DNA of 64,000 nucleotides from Tetranychus cinnabarinus (Eukaryota; Arthropoda; Arachnida; Trombidiformes; Tetranychidae), in contig WHVY01000001.1 of assembly GCA_022266195.1 (NCBI GenBank), forward strand, positions 6,386,001 to 6,450,000, given 5' to 3'. The position numbers and the translations under genes are program-made. The notes beneath the pieces are model-generated. The model worked only from the letters and a program-made list of their open reading frames with translations, was not told the origin of the DNA and searched no databases. Shown here piece after piece: positions 23,846 to 36,400 of the stretch. The first letter of the stretch is position 1; each line of letters opens with the position of its first letter.

Positions 23846-24880
23846 TTAATCAATAAAGGCATCTGAAAAAGCCAGAGCGGTGATTGGTCCTTGGTGTCCA
23901 ACATATTCTTTTTTAACTTTACCGGTATTAATACTCCAAAGTCTAGCATTATTATCAGAGGAAGCAGTAATTATATACTGAGAGTCAGCAGAGAAAGCTA
24001 AATCCCATACCCATCGCTGATTCTCAGTTTGTAGTTCAGCTGTGGGCGACATATTGTCCAAAGTATCCCATATTGAGCAATTAGAATGGCTACTGCTACT
24101 TTCGGAATTATGCGTTGATAATGGCAATAAATCGGCAGTTCTCCAAACTTTGCAGGTTTGATCGGCACTCGTGGTTGCTAATAAAGTTGAATCAGGACTA
24201 AATTTACAATTCAATCCATATCTTTTGTGAGCAAAAAATTTTAATCGAGGTTGCAATGGGGCACATTGTAGTCGAACATAGTTCAAAGTAAACGTAAACA
24301 TGTAACAGTTTCCCTTATTATCGACAGCTGCCAAGCAAGTTCCTTCTTGATCAATATCAATATGTTGAATGGAAACATCATCATCAACAGTGAATGTTTG
24401 CTTTAGAGGACCGCGTAAATCCCAAACATAGATTTTACCTTCTTGATCAGCTATACAAACTTCGGTTTGATTAGGATGCAATTTACATGTATTGATTGGA
24501 TTACCCACTTGGTGGGTTCTTTGTACCTGGAGGTTACGAGCTCGAAAATCCCATATCCTACAGAAGCCATCCTCTCCTCCAGAGTACATCCACTTTGAAT
24601 CTTCTTGAAAACCGATTGCTGTTATACTTTTAGTTACACTATCACAGGTGATTACAGGATTAGGGTTGGTAAAGTCTCTAATATCATACAAACGAATGTG
24701 CTGAAAACCAGCGGCAGCCAAATATTCCCGATCTGGGGAAATCTCCATTGCATTAACCTGGGAATCAGTGTGTTGAACAACCCGTAAACACTGTCCATTG
24801 TGAGGTGACCAGAAGCGTATAGTCTGGTCATAACTACCCGTCGCCAATAGCACTTGGTCACTAGATTCATTAGATTTCAT
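23846..24880 (-). CDS. LST8: Target of rapamycin complex subunit LST8 (WD40 beta-propeller)
   Basis: Single exon, 344 residues (family about 310-330). Seven WD repeats are readable from LLATGSYDQTIRFW to ITALAFSD. Diagnostic LST8 stretches are QVNAMEISPD, GFQHIRLYDI, WMYSGGEDG, HPNQTEVCIADQ, and SADQTCKVWRT. It binds the kinase domain of TOR and is a constitutive part of TORC1 and TORC2 in the cytoplasm. Compared with my recollection of animal homologues there is an extra Ser-rich segment of about 15-20 residues (SESSSSHSNCSIWD) before the last repeats. The 3' end is convergent with the small mitochondrial-type gene, only 144 bp from stop to stop. Confidence 0.97.
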   Translation of the reverse strand: MKSNESSDQVLLATGSYDQTIRFWSPHNGQCLRVVQHTDSQVNAMEISPDREYLAAAGFQHIRLYDIRDFTNPNPVITCDSVTKSITAIGFQEDSKWMYSGGEDGFCRIWDFRARNLQVQRTHQVGNPINTCKLHPNQTEVCIADQEGKIYVWDLRGPLKQTFTVDDDVSIQHIDIDQEGTCLAAVDNKGNCYMFTFTLNYVRLQCAPLQPRLKFFAHKRYGLNCKFSPDSTLLATTSADQTCKVWRTADLLPLSTHNSESSSSHSNCSIWDTLDNMSPTAELQTENQRWVWDLAFSADSQYIITASSDNNARLWSINTGKVKKEYVGHQGPITALAFSDAFID

Positions 24881-26902
24881 AGTTTAATAAAACCAGCTTT
24901 GGACTTAAACTAAAGAAGGAAGAAAATACGATGAAAAATGCTGGAATGTTTTTTTCCAACTAAATATCGCACTTTTCACTTTACCCTAGTTATAATGGGT
25001 AAGTAATGACACTAAATTCCAGATCATTAATTAAACTATAAAGCTGTCGCCAAAATATAATCTACATAAGTTATTAAATTAGAAAAAGAGATTGTAGTTT
25101 CTCAATATTGTTTATATTGTAGTAGACACAATTTATTGATTGAATAACAATAAACATTGCAAAAAAAATATTTTAACTTACAAATAGTGCAGTAGATGGC
25201 AGATGTCATGGCAAAGGCAAAAAGAGTCAATTTTTTCTTGATTTCATCCAGTTTCTACTATTAATTTTAAATCATTGAATACACTTTCTCGAACTCTTTT
25301 AAGCCTTTATTGAGTTGAATCTTCCCTGAATCATTTATTTCGAAGATCAAATTTCTCAATTATAAATGAACTAATATCTAGTGAGCAGAAAAAGTCAATC
25401 AAGAGAAACGAAGACACGTCAAACGGTATAAGAAGACAAATGACTTCAAGATTCTCATAACCAGAACAATCAACTTTGCTTAATATTATTAGCTGAAAAG
25501 CAGCAGCAAAAGTTCAAGACAAATAGTCGGGACAACATTGATAGCATGGTTTACTTAAAACATGTTATTATATTAGCTAAGCTCAAAAAATTGGAAACAC
25601 GTGAATAGTCTGTGAATGACTCTCAGAATTACATGAATCTTGAAGATTAAACATCGCGTAATTTATGTGCATTACCCACTCTTATACTAATCGATATCTT
25701 ATTCCCAATCCGTCGAAATTGGTAAATTCAAGAATTCATGTTTTGGTTCTGTTGAAATTAATCTTTATCAATCCCAAATAATCAATGATTATCTTAAATA
25801 ATTTTAAATCTCCAAGTTCTCGTAAGATTTAGGTTATCTTAGGCCAGACCAACAGTAACTTTGAATCTGCAACTATTATTATAATGCTAATTCTATTAGC
25901 AGTAAACAATATGTTACTCCTTATTACATTTTTATATTTCAGTGATCATTAATGATCGAGTAAACTGGATCGAGCCCATTGTAATAGTAAAAAATGAATT
26001 GTAGTTTTTCACTGTGCTTTTATCATTCTCCATTAGGAAATGATTAACCAAGCATTATGAACTTTTGGTGCTTAAAAAATCATGTAAGAGCAAGTATATA
26101 TTAGACAAAAGGTTAGAGAAAGAAGTTGATTGATTGTTTGGTTCGTCCATGAGAGCTTATGAATTGTAAATGATGGATGTACCAATAAAATATCAATAAT
26201 TGTTTAGTTATCCAGGGCATAATCAACATATCATTGAATGAATAGACTATTTTAAACAATGAACATTCATCAAGAAAATCAATTTAAGTAAATTAAAAAT
26301 CCAATAACCAGAATGAAGGGGGTCAGAGGGTAAACTGGAGTTGATGGGTGTTAAAAGTTGAAAACAGTCTAATGGTCATTTACAGGTTTTCCCTTTCAAG
26401 AAAGTTGCCTTTTATGCTGTCCAGTAACTGTGTTGAAATGATGATGAAGGTAGACCCATAAAAGTGTTAAACAATTTGACTAAAGCAGCATTTTTTAACA
26501 ATGAGATTTATTGTTTGACAGTTCACAATTTACGAGATCATTAATTGGTTAAAAAGGCTCTCTTCTCAGGCAAAGAGGGTAAAAGAAGGCAAAAGAAGTG
26601 CAAGAAAAAGATGAAAAGTCAAAACATGTACTAATGTAAATTATGGCAGAATAATACAAAACAAGTCTGAGTTTTGTTTTCTTCCAGTCTTCCTTGGTTT
26701 AAATCTTTATCCATGTAGAGTTTAATTTTTTTTGCATCCCCTAATGATTCTGTTTATTACCATCCATGTTATCCATAAAATTATATTTATATCTCTTGCT
26801 CGTACATTTACATCTCAGTCTGATTCCAAAAATATAAACCTCGTAAGAAGGATCAAGTAAAAATGTAGGAGAAAAAATCGATCAGGTTGTCCTTGAAGGT
26901 CT
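24881..26902. other. Gene-poor intergenic region
   Basis: About 2 kb of AT-rich sequence between the LST8 start and the 26.9-kb exon. The first few hundred bases should contain the LST8 promoter. I saw no conserved exon, RNA gene or repeat family shared with other parts of the window. Confidence 0.5.
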
Positions 26903-29229
26903 TTATGGGTAAGTAACACATCTTATAACATGAGGAACGAACAATTCAACTCCTCTTTTTATAAGGCCAAGGTCACCATCAGGATCAATATTTTTGGAAG
27001 TTTCAGTAGTAATCTGTGAGGAGTAGAGAAAGAGAAGCAAAAAGTGAGTTACAATGAGAAACAAATGAGTTTATGCTCCTTGACCGAGATCAGATAATCA
27101 TAGGAACAAAATTTGAAGGGAAAAATTAATGACATACACCATGTTATTATGTTCATTTCTGATAGTTTAACATAATTTTGTACATTTTCATCTGTTCATC
27201 TTTTTCAACTTTTAATAAAGTCTTTCTTTATCCTTTGGTAAGTTGTGACTTGGCTATTGATGATGATAGTTTTTCCACTTTAAATTTACCCGCTTTTCAC
27301 TTTGGCAGTTGTATTCACTTGATTGTGAACAATCAGATTATTTTAAAGCTCTGATATGTAAGAGGATTAAACAACAAAACCAGAATCACAATATAAAATA
27401 TACTATAAAATAAAAATGGGAATTAAATCTGTTTAACAGGAACATGAAGTAATGAGGCAAGGATTTCTTTTTACTTTCGTTTTGGCTGTGGTTAATTAAG
27501 CCTTACTCATCCAAAAATGTTATTATATTAAAGATTAATTGTAAAAAAGCCAATGGTGATGGAATACACTTTCACTCTTTACCAGGCTCTTGAAGTATTA
27601 AATAAAAAGTCAGGCTCATATTTATCGTCATAGACATCTGATGAGGAAAAGGTTGAAGGTGTTGGAGATGATGATAAAGTTGAGCTTTGATAGCTTTTGA
27701 GTTTAGAACCATGTTTCCGTTCCCAGCGAGATAGAAAATTGTTTGTCTTCATTGTGATATTGGAATAGGTAGCAATTAATTTTATAGTTTTCTTTTTCAT
27801 CCCTTCAATGTTTTCACGGTCATCTAAGTTTAATTTATGAAGGTGCTGCAATTTATCCAGAATCTCATCCAATTGCCTTTTCCTAGCGGAATACCATTCT
27901 TGATCCAATCCTTTGACTTTTGAATAACGGTTATCTAGTGATCTTCGCAACTCGTTGGTCATACCATGGTGTAAGGACGGAGAAGTAGAAGACGATGAGG
28001 ATGGAGATGTTGATTCGGATAAACAATGTTTAGCCATTAAATTTTTATCCAAACATTCTTGCTGATCATTATGTTGATAATTCTTGTTATTATCTTGACT
28101 GTTGACAGACAAGGATGAAGATGAAGCAGAGTTAGATGGAAAAGCAATTAACTTGTAAAATGTAGACGATTCTGTTGAAGATGATGGTACGATTGAGGCT
28201 GATGGCGAAGATGATGAGTTAACCAGGCATGTTCGTATGTTTGAACTAACTGGATCAAAATTGACTGACATTCCTTGATTATTTTGATGAAAGAATACAA
28301 CATGGACTCTTTAAAATTGAGCCTGATGATGATTATGATGATGATTGAGTAGCATATCAAAAGAAAATGAGGACTAGATTAGCATTATTGTTGAAATGTT
28401 GGAAAAACGGTTAACAAGCCACATAATGTTAACAATTGATTAACCATTGATTATCAAGCTACCGGTTCCTGGGGCAACCTGAATAAACAACAAAGATAGC
28501 TCATGCTTAGAATCGGCATGATTATTATGAAGAAAACTTATCCTTTTTCTGATGATTCACCAAAATTTCAGATAAAAACAAATGATGAGTTAAACAGGCA
28601 ATTACTGCAATTTAATAAATATTGGTAGCCTAATAAAAAATGATAAAGAAAAAGAAACATAAGAAATCAAGAAACAAAAAAATTAACGGCGAGAAATCAC
28701 AAGATCCAAAGAGCACAGAAGGGTTACAGAAAAGGAAAGGAGTTGAGGTAAAAGTATAATGTCGCTTAATCAATTACCTTATTTTGATACCATGAAGATT
28801 GATTCAATTGCTTTAAGAAGAGTTAATGAGCAGGAAACATCACAACATAACAGCAATATCTTTAAAAACCACACCAAAACAAGCAACGAGATTTATTGTG
28901 ATAAAACAATAAAAGGTGAGAGTGAGATAAGCCAAACTTACCAGTTTATTAATTAAATTACTACAAGCTGGTTGGATTGAGGATTACCTTGAATGATCAG
29001 TTCGTGTAAAGAATAAACAATAACAATTAATCCACCATCAGCACCATGAACATCATTGAATTAACATGTAAAAAGAAGAAGAAGAAAAGCTCTCAAAAAT
29101 CAGATGATCGGATGACTAAAAGAGGCGTCTGATGGTGTAAATTTGAAAAAAAATAAAACAAAACTTACCAACCCAACGGTTTTTAGTTGATTCACGGTTT
29201 AATGTAAATTCAAATTGGATGACTTCCAT
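26903..29229 (-). CDS. Possible small spliced protein gene (65 aa), three exons including a 26-nt micro-exon
   Basis: Reads as exons 29169-29229, 28942-28967 and 26903-27013. Donors are GTAAGT, GTAAGT; acceptors are CCAACCAG and CTCCTCACAG; phases are 1 then 0, and the frame stays open to TAA. The N-terminus reads MEVIQFEFTLNRESTKNRWV and the last exon includes DPDGDLGLIKRGVELFVPH and ends RCVTYP. I do not recognise the family. The last exon has protein-like composition (balanced charges, hydrophobic periodicity) unlike surrounding chance frames. Alternatively exon 1 splices in phase to the Ser-rich exon at 27579-28273. The model rests only on frame and splice logic and could be wrong in any exon. 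Confidence 0.35.
27579..28271 (-). CDS. Ser-rich protein with a central helical segment, unknown function (230 aa)
   Basis: An open frame with ATG at 28271 (context AAGGAATG). An in-frame TAA lies just upstream, so translation starts here or the exon is entered by an acceptor at 28273 (AATCAAG) or 28249 (TTTGATCCAG). Both acceptors fit the phase-1 donor at 29168. Residues 1-100 and 190-215 are Ser/Pro/Asn-rich. Between them lies a charged helical region (RRSLDNRY, LDQEWYSARKRQLDEILDK, MKKKTIKLIATYSN, LSRWERKHG). The C-terminus reads FNTSRAW. No signal peptide or membrane segment. Not recognised. The regular helix between low-complexity flanks suggests a real protein with an interaction helix. 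Confidence 0.55.
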   Translation of the reverse strand: MSVNFDPVSSNIRTCLVNSSSSPSASIVPSSSTESSTFYKLIAFPSNSASSSSLSVNSQDNNKNYQHNDQQECLDKNLMAKHCLSESTSPSSSSSTSPSLHHGMTNELRRSLDNRYSKVKGLDQEWYSARKRQLDEILDKLQHLHKLNLDDRENIEGMKKKTIKLIATYSNITMKTNNFLSRWERKHGSKLKSYQSSTLSSSPTPSTFSSSDVYDDKYEPDFLFNTSRAW

Positions 29230-32200
29230 GATGACGATGAACAAACTGAGAAAGAGTTGAACTGATGGTGAAACAAATAGGCAAAATTCAAGGTAAAATG
29301 ATGGCAAAAAAAGGTCGATCAATAAAGGACCAAAAATGAAAATTACTGAAGACATGCAATCATTACTCACAGAGGTTGATTTGCTGTTGAATTAGCCAAT
29401 TACATTATCTTTTTAGTCTCTTTTTCCCTTTCTTTCTGTTTCTCATGTGACAATGGCTAAACTTACATTAAAATCAATCTCAATAATTTACTTAAAATAG
29501 ACGTTAAACCAAACATCGTTCTGGCTTGTAATCGTAATTTAAATAGATCACAATTCAGTAAAAGCCAATCACTGTTACTAACAAACCAACACACCTAAAT
29601 AATGAAGTAAAGCCAACAAGAAAACCTTCATTGTTATTCAACTGGATAAACACATTTCTCTTCATCACCAACTTTCATCTTGTAATGTCATTCAGTCAGT
29701 TATTGTTGTACATATTAACAAAGTTGAATTGTTGGTAACAGTATTTGTTTTACGTTAATTGTGCCGATTGAATAATCAACAGTAAAAAAGAGCAAAAATA
29801 AGTGCAAACAAACATGAACAAGAAGCTGAAATGTATGCAAGCACAAGCAAAAGTGATAGACAGTTTATTGGAAATCAATGAGTACAGATATTTATGATTA
29901 ACAATCAGTAAATCATGTCTAACCCAGTCACTAATAATCAGCTTATTGATGAATACAAAAATGAAGTGAAAATTGGTTGAAAAATGAACAAGATTTCAGA
30001 CAAAAATCACAATTAAACTCAAATGAAACTCTACCAGGAAATTGTAATTGTTGGTTCAAGAAAAAAAATGTCTAAACCAGAATAGTTGAAATGTACATAA
30101 TAATGGTTGTAGATTAATTGGTAATATCTAATTTGATTTGTTAATTTGCTCTCTAAACCTTTCAGATCTATCGTTCAATGAGATTCCAAGCAATTTCAAG
30201 CCAATATCGCCTTCAAACTGATAACTTCCTTGATTCAACCAACAATTAACTGCCAATTAAATGGTAACTTTCATTATTTTTAATTAAATAGTAAATATAA
30301 AATCAACTTTCAAATATAAATAGCAGTTGAATTGTTTACCAAGCTTGACATAATTACTATTGAACAAAATCAATGGCCATTGAAATACAAAATTAGTCAA
30401 TGAAAAACAGAAAAAATTGGTTTTCCTTTTTTTCTGCCAAAAATTTCAAGTTGAAATCCTTTCTAGATGGTCATTTAGAGTTGAAATGTTTGAAAAATTG
30501 ACAGTAAATTGTTTCACGCTGAGATGTTGATGATCAAGTTGATTGACCATTTTTCAGTCTTGTCTAAATATTGACCAGACAGAGATGAACCATTTTACAG
30601 TTGAATTGAAAAAAAGGAAAGATTTACCTAAAAGTGAACAAAAAAGCATAAAAAATGAATAAATGTAAAGTTAATTTAATCAGCAGACAAATTGACGATT
30701 TAACTTGAGTTCAATTCAGCAATTACATTTGATTAAAATTTCTCCTCTCTTCAATTACCAGTTTAATGTAACTCTTAACCAGAAATTAGCTGTTTAATCC
30801 AATGTAATAACCCAAAAGTAACCTTTATCAACTCACTTTGCACTCCATTTGGGTTCATCTTTAATCGCATTGGAACATTGTATTAATAAATAATCCCATT
30901 TAAGTTGACATTTAAGGTTATTAAGTCACTCCTATTTAATCCACTTTCCACCCACTTTGATCATGTCATATACTTGAATCTTTTCCGGTTGATTAATAGA
31001 AGAAAATAAACCCAAAAAAAAGACAAAAAAAGACAAAAAAAGGAACAAAAAAGGAGCAAAAAGGTTGAGAAAAAAGGTGATCAGGTTTCGAAATTTTCAT
31101 GTTAACTTGTCTTTTACCTTTTTCAAGAATATTTACCCATTTCGACTATTTAATGAAATCTAAATTTCATCAATTTAAATTGTTTCTAATTTCTGTTGAT
31201 TCTGCTGTTAATCTCGCTAAATGAGGAAAACCTTTCAATTGTAAACAGAGATTCAACTTTGATGGTAAACAGTTGACAAATGTAAAGATTGATTGAAAAC
31301 ACACAATACCAAGCATTCAGTGTGAAATAAAACTATCGACATGATTAATGTTTAAACAGTTAACAAGATTTTACTAATTTAGGTTTGATTGATTAACAAA
31401 TCAACGGAGTTACCAGTTTCATGTTGAATCAAGTGACAACAGCGAAGGTGCAATTGTAACAATCATTTTCAGGGTTAAATTTTTGTCTCAATTTCTTTTT
31501 TTTAAATTTCTTTTTGTTTCATGGTAAATTGCTTACAATTGAAGGTATAACAATCTGGTGACAATTAACAAAAGGTATCGAGTCTAGGATAAGTTTAACC
31601 CTTTCATTCACTGTGAGTTGAGAGGCGAAACGCGTTAATAATGAACAAAAAGTGAAACTCTTTACATCATCATGATTCTTTGAATTCATTGAAACGATTG
31701 ACTGAGTTCAAGGTAATTGACAGTTGAATGATTATTAAACTCTCAATGTCAATTTATCATTATTGTTGTCTTGGATGGTTAATATGCTTAGTAATCAGTT
31801 GTCAGTAAATTGTTAAGAAATTTCAGTTTCCATCTTTTCTCTGTATTTCATTTGTTCATTTAACTAATGTTGTTTCATTGATTGATGAACAGTTTTTAAA
31901 ATTGAACCAATTTGGGTTCAATTGGGTTTTTTGTCATTAATTGTTAATTCGTTGGTTAATCATTTGTAATAACAGTTTATTTTGTTTGCAGGGTTAACAA
32001 CAAATGAACAACAAGGAAATGGGTAAAGAGAGGTTAAAATATATTGCTTATAATTGTGTTATTTTACAGATTTTTTTGTCTTCTTTTTGCTTAAATTACA
32101 ATTAATTTTTACTTCAATTTACGGTTTGAAAATTAGAGTTGCTCTTATTGTAAATTAACGCCATTTGACTTTAAATATTCCAATAGAGTTTTGATTGTTT

Positions 32201-33421
32201 CTCCTCGTCCATCATGAGAAATGCTAGAGTTTGATAAATGTTTAGTTTCTGTTAGTTAATGATTTGATTGTTAACTGTAAAATGAAATTAACAAGTTAAC
32301 AATAACCTGATTGTTCAAACAGTTTACAGCAATGTTACAATGACAAACCAGAAAAAAGAGAAACATTGTCACATTTTCTGGTTTTTGCTGGTTTACAATT
32401 TGCTTATTGATTGTTTTAGATTGTAGCGTTAATTTGAGGCAATTAATGAGAGAGAAAGATAAAGAGTGAAAGAAGAGATCAACAGATGATGATGATGATG
32501 ACAAGGATGAGTTATTAGAAACAGACTGTTAAATCTCAATGATAATTTGATTTTGGATTGAAGATGATTTATGCTAATGAAATGCTTGCTGGTAACGTTT
32601 CTCAAAGAGCTTTTTTTTGCTTTTCATAATCTGAAAAGAAATGCACTCTTTTTGCATTGCATGGAATCAGATTCATTTTACATGATGGTTGAACTATTTT
32701 TGCTTCTTGCTTTGTGTCCATCAATTCCAAGGTTAACTGTTTGGTTCATTGTGAATCTTGCTCAACATGTTCAATTGATCTGCGTTTGTAATGTCTGCAC
32801 TTTGCTCACCAATCATCATAACAGCATAAACCAACACACACCAAAATCAACAACAAAGCTGTTAATTGGTTTCAATGATTGTTTTTTTTTCACAACTTGA
32901 ATTGTAAATTGAAATAAATAGGCCAAGAGTGAGATGATGAAGCAGTAAAAGGAGAGAGTGAAAGGAAGATAAATTCAACAATTTTGGACAATTGGTTTTG
33001 TTGAAAACCACAAAAACCAATCAACAAGGGTAACATGCGCATATAATAATATTGTATAATCTGAACATTAAAAGTGTATATTATTCATCAGTAAAGATAT
33101 TGTTGAGTCGCAATAAATAAATAATAATATCTTGTAAATTTGATGATATCAGGATGATGTTGATGATGTCGATGATTATCGTCTGTTGAACTAGGTGAAA
33201 TTGAGATGTCAGAATAAATGTGATACCAGGCGAAATGGTTTCGATTGCATTACATTTCAAATTGAAAACCAATGACAACATGATTTGCCAATAAGATGAT
33301 GACCTTTTCCAAAAGATGAAAAGTAATTTGAGTCAAGTTGATCTACTTTTCAATGTCTACATATTGATTGCATATGCGGCCAGTACACATTGGTGTTCAT
33401 CTTGTGCCTCCTCTTGTGGGT
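29230..33421. other. Gene-poor region downstream of tensin
   Basis: About 4.2 kb, AT-rich, with no exon I can support. It contains A-rich simple sequence at about 31012-31060 (repeated AAAAAAAGAC-like units) and short GATGATGAT runs. It should include the tensin 3' UTR at its right end and the promoter of the 29.2-kb locus at its left end. Confidence 0.5.
31012..31060. repeat. A-rich imperfect tandem simple repeat
   Basis: A run of roughly 8-11-base units of the type AAAAAAAGAC / AAAAAAGGAAC, degenerating on the right. Ordinary slippage-derived sequence. Confidence 0.7.
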
Positions 33422-36400
33422 TTACTTGTGCCGATCATCACGGTTGACAGACAGGATAACTTTATTAGCAAAGTTGACTATCGCCGAGGCTGCCTGGTCT
33501 TCATCAAACTCGACAAATAAATGGCACTCGTTGTTACTGGGTTTGTTGATGCCTCTAGCTCGAGCCACAAAACCAAACAATTGACTGAAATAAGAAGAAA
33601 AGAAGAAGACAAATGTAATATGAGTAAAAGAGAAAGAATAAGATGAGAATGATGATGAAAAGGCAAGGACAAGGGAAAACAAAAGGCAAAAAAGAGATTA
33701 TGTCAACATTAGCTTTTAAGGCGACTACGAATCACGCTTGATTATTAACAATTGAACAGCATAAAAAAAGTATTACAATGTTGTTAAACAGACAGACAAA
33801 CAAAATGTTAATTTGTATTCAGAAATAGGTATAAGTTGATTGTTCACTAAAAGTGCCTTTTTGGTCTCTTTATTTTCCACTCATGACAATAAAAGTCACA
33901 CTAATGTAAAATGATAGCAATTTTTCAGGTTTCAACTTGAAATATGAAAAATGATATTCACTAAAAGTAATGAAATCAACTTGATAACATTAAATGACTA
34001 TTATTGCCATTGTTGTAATGGTTGGAGAGTAAAAAATACTAACCTGGTTCGAGTGTTGGGTGTTTTGGGTTTATAACAGCGTCCTTCAGGGTCTAAGCCA
34101 AAGTGGCTTACAGTTGATAATGGATAATGTCGGCGGAAAAAGTTTCTGAAAAAAAGATTGAAAAGAAGTTAATTTACGTTGATTGGAAATTTGATTTGTT
34201 GTATGAAGTAAAGCAAATGTGCTTTCAATTTAGATGAAAATCAAAAAGTAATTCAATTACTTGAATGGTACATTAAAAGTCAAAATTGATTAGCTTGTTG
34301 AAAATTTATACGAGCAAATTAATGTGGATTTAGTAGATTCACAAGAGTCAGTTTAACATGAAAATGAACCTGAATTTAGTGTTAATTTGTCGGAAGATCA
34401 AGTCTGGTTGATCATTAAATTCATTGAAACTGCAATTGTAAATGTCAGTTCAATATCATTGCAGTTAAGGTAATAAATCAATTGTAACTGAGCTTGTTAC
34501 AAGTGATTGAATGAATATCAAAATGAAAGTTATAACAGGATAACATTCACCAAGAAAGTGTCGTTTATCACTCAAATTACATCAATGTTTACAGTTACTT
34601 TTGTGCTGTTTGACATTCAAAGTTTCAGATTATAATAAATAAATCAAATAATCAAAAGGAAAATTCAACATCAAGATTTGTTGTACAGTGAAACTTGCGT
34701 CAAATCGATTTGTCAATATTAATAAGATTAGGTCAAAATTTACGTAAATTGTCATAACAGGTAAACAATTTAATCTTAAGATGCATCATAAATGAAATTT
34801 GATACAAAAAGAGCCTATTATGAGCTTATTATGAAAAAACAAATAACAGCAATAGAATCATATTTTTGTTTAAAATGCAAAAATGAATAACATTTTGTTG
34901 AAATGTGAAACAATTGATGAAAATGATAGTCAATCTAATGGGCAAAGAAGCGATTGAATTTTGTTTAATAATCATTTCGATTAGTAATTAATTTATTTAA
35001 ATTTGATTTCAAAGTTTACACGAGACCGAGAAACAAAATGTTGAAAAGTTAGTGATATTTGAGTGATTTAAATTTACCAATATTTGTTAAACACTAATTT
35101 GCTTCATGATAAAAAAGATGAAACAATTGGTTTTAAATCAATGAAAGATGATTCTGAATAAAATTAGGATAGATATTTTAGTCATAACACTGATTGTTTG
35201 GCTTTTTTTGCAATGATTTAATTGACATTGTTTTAACCAACCAAACGAAGTGGCCAAAAGTGACAAGTCGAGTAGTTTAGCCAGTAGTAGTAGCTGTAGC
35301 TTTTGATTGTGATTGTGAACTTGCTTTTGCTTGATTATTCAATACTGCAAGTATAGGGAAAGCCGAAAATATTGGTGACTTTACCCTTGGCATACCAGCA
35401 CCAGATTTAGGTGAACTGCCGCCCAATAAAGCTTCAAGAACATTTCCAAGACCACCTAATAATGGATTAAGAGGACCTAAGCCACCGCCTAATCCATCTA
35501 ACGTATCGTCCAATGTACTGCCAAGACCGCCAACGGTATAACCAAGAGTTTTCAAGATTGGATCAAGAAGCGCCAATAGTTCTGGGGAAAGGCCTTTGAG
35601 AACGCCAGCAAGACCATTAGAACCACCACCTAAAAAACCTAAACCACCTAAGTTGAGTTTAGGAGGAGATTGAAATTTAGCCAAAAGTGGAAGTAAAGAA
35701 GTCAAAAGTTGAGTCTGAGCACTAGACGACGAAGAGGCTGAAGAAGTAGAAGTAGCGGTTTGTGCAGGTAATTGACGTTTAGAACGAGACTCTGCAAGAT
35801 TGGCTTCCTTTTGTTCATTTTCACCGATTGGTGAACTGCTTGTTGGGACAATCAAAGCGGCACTGAAAGATAGGATGACACATCCAATGATGAGAGCAAC
35901 GTGTTTAACCATTTCTTTTTCAATATCGTTCAAGTGGACAAAAGTCAAAGATTTTGGTTATGGTATTGGTTCAAACTTTACGATTTTATACTTATAAAGG
36001 AAATGGTTGAAAGTCAAATTAACATTGTTGGACTAAAATATTCATTATCACTTCGAGCTTCCGTGTAATCTCACTTTTATACCTGAAAAGCGAGTGTACA
36101 TCAGGGGATCCATTGATGATCAATTGATTGTAAATCAAATTTCAAATTGACAACATTGATAGCGGTGATACATTTATACATTTTATACATTTGTACCTTT
36201 TTCCCTTTCAAAATCATCAACCATTCCCATCAATTTTATTGGACAGTTCAAGTTGCACACTTTAACCTTTAATCAACTTAGCGTTGACAAGTTTTGAAGG
36301 AAGTACGGTTCGACCGTGCAATGGGAAATACATTGGTAAGAAGTGATGTCGTGAAAAATACAGTCGAGTTTAATCAAAGATCAACAGCTAATTTATCTAG

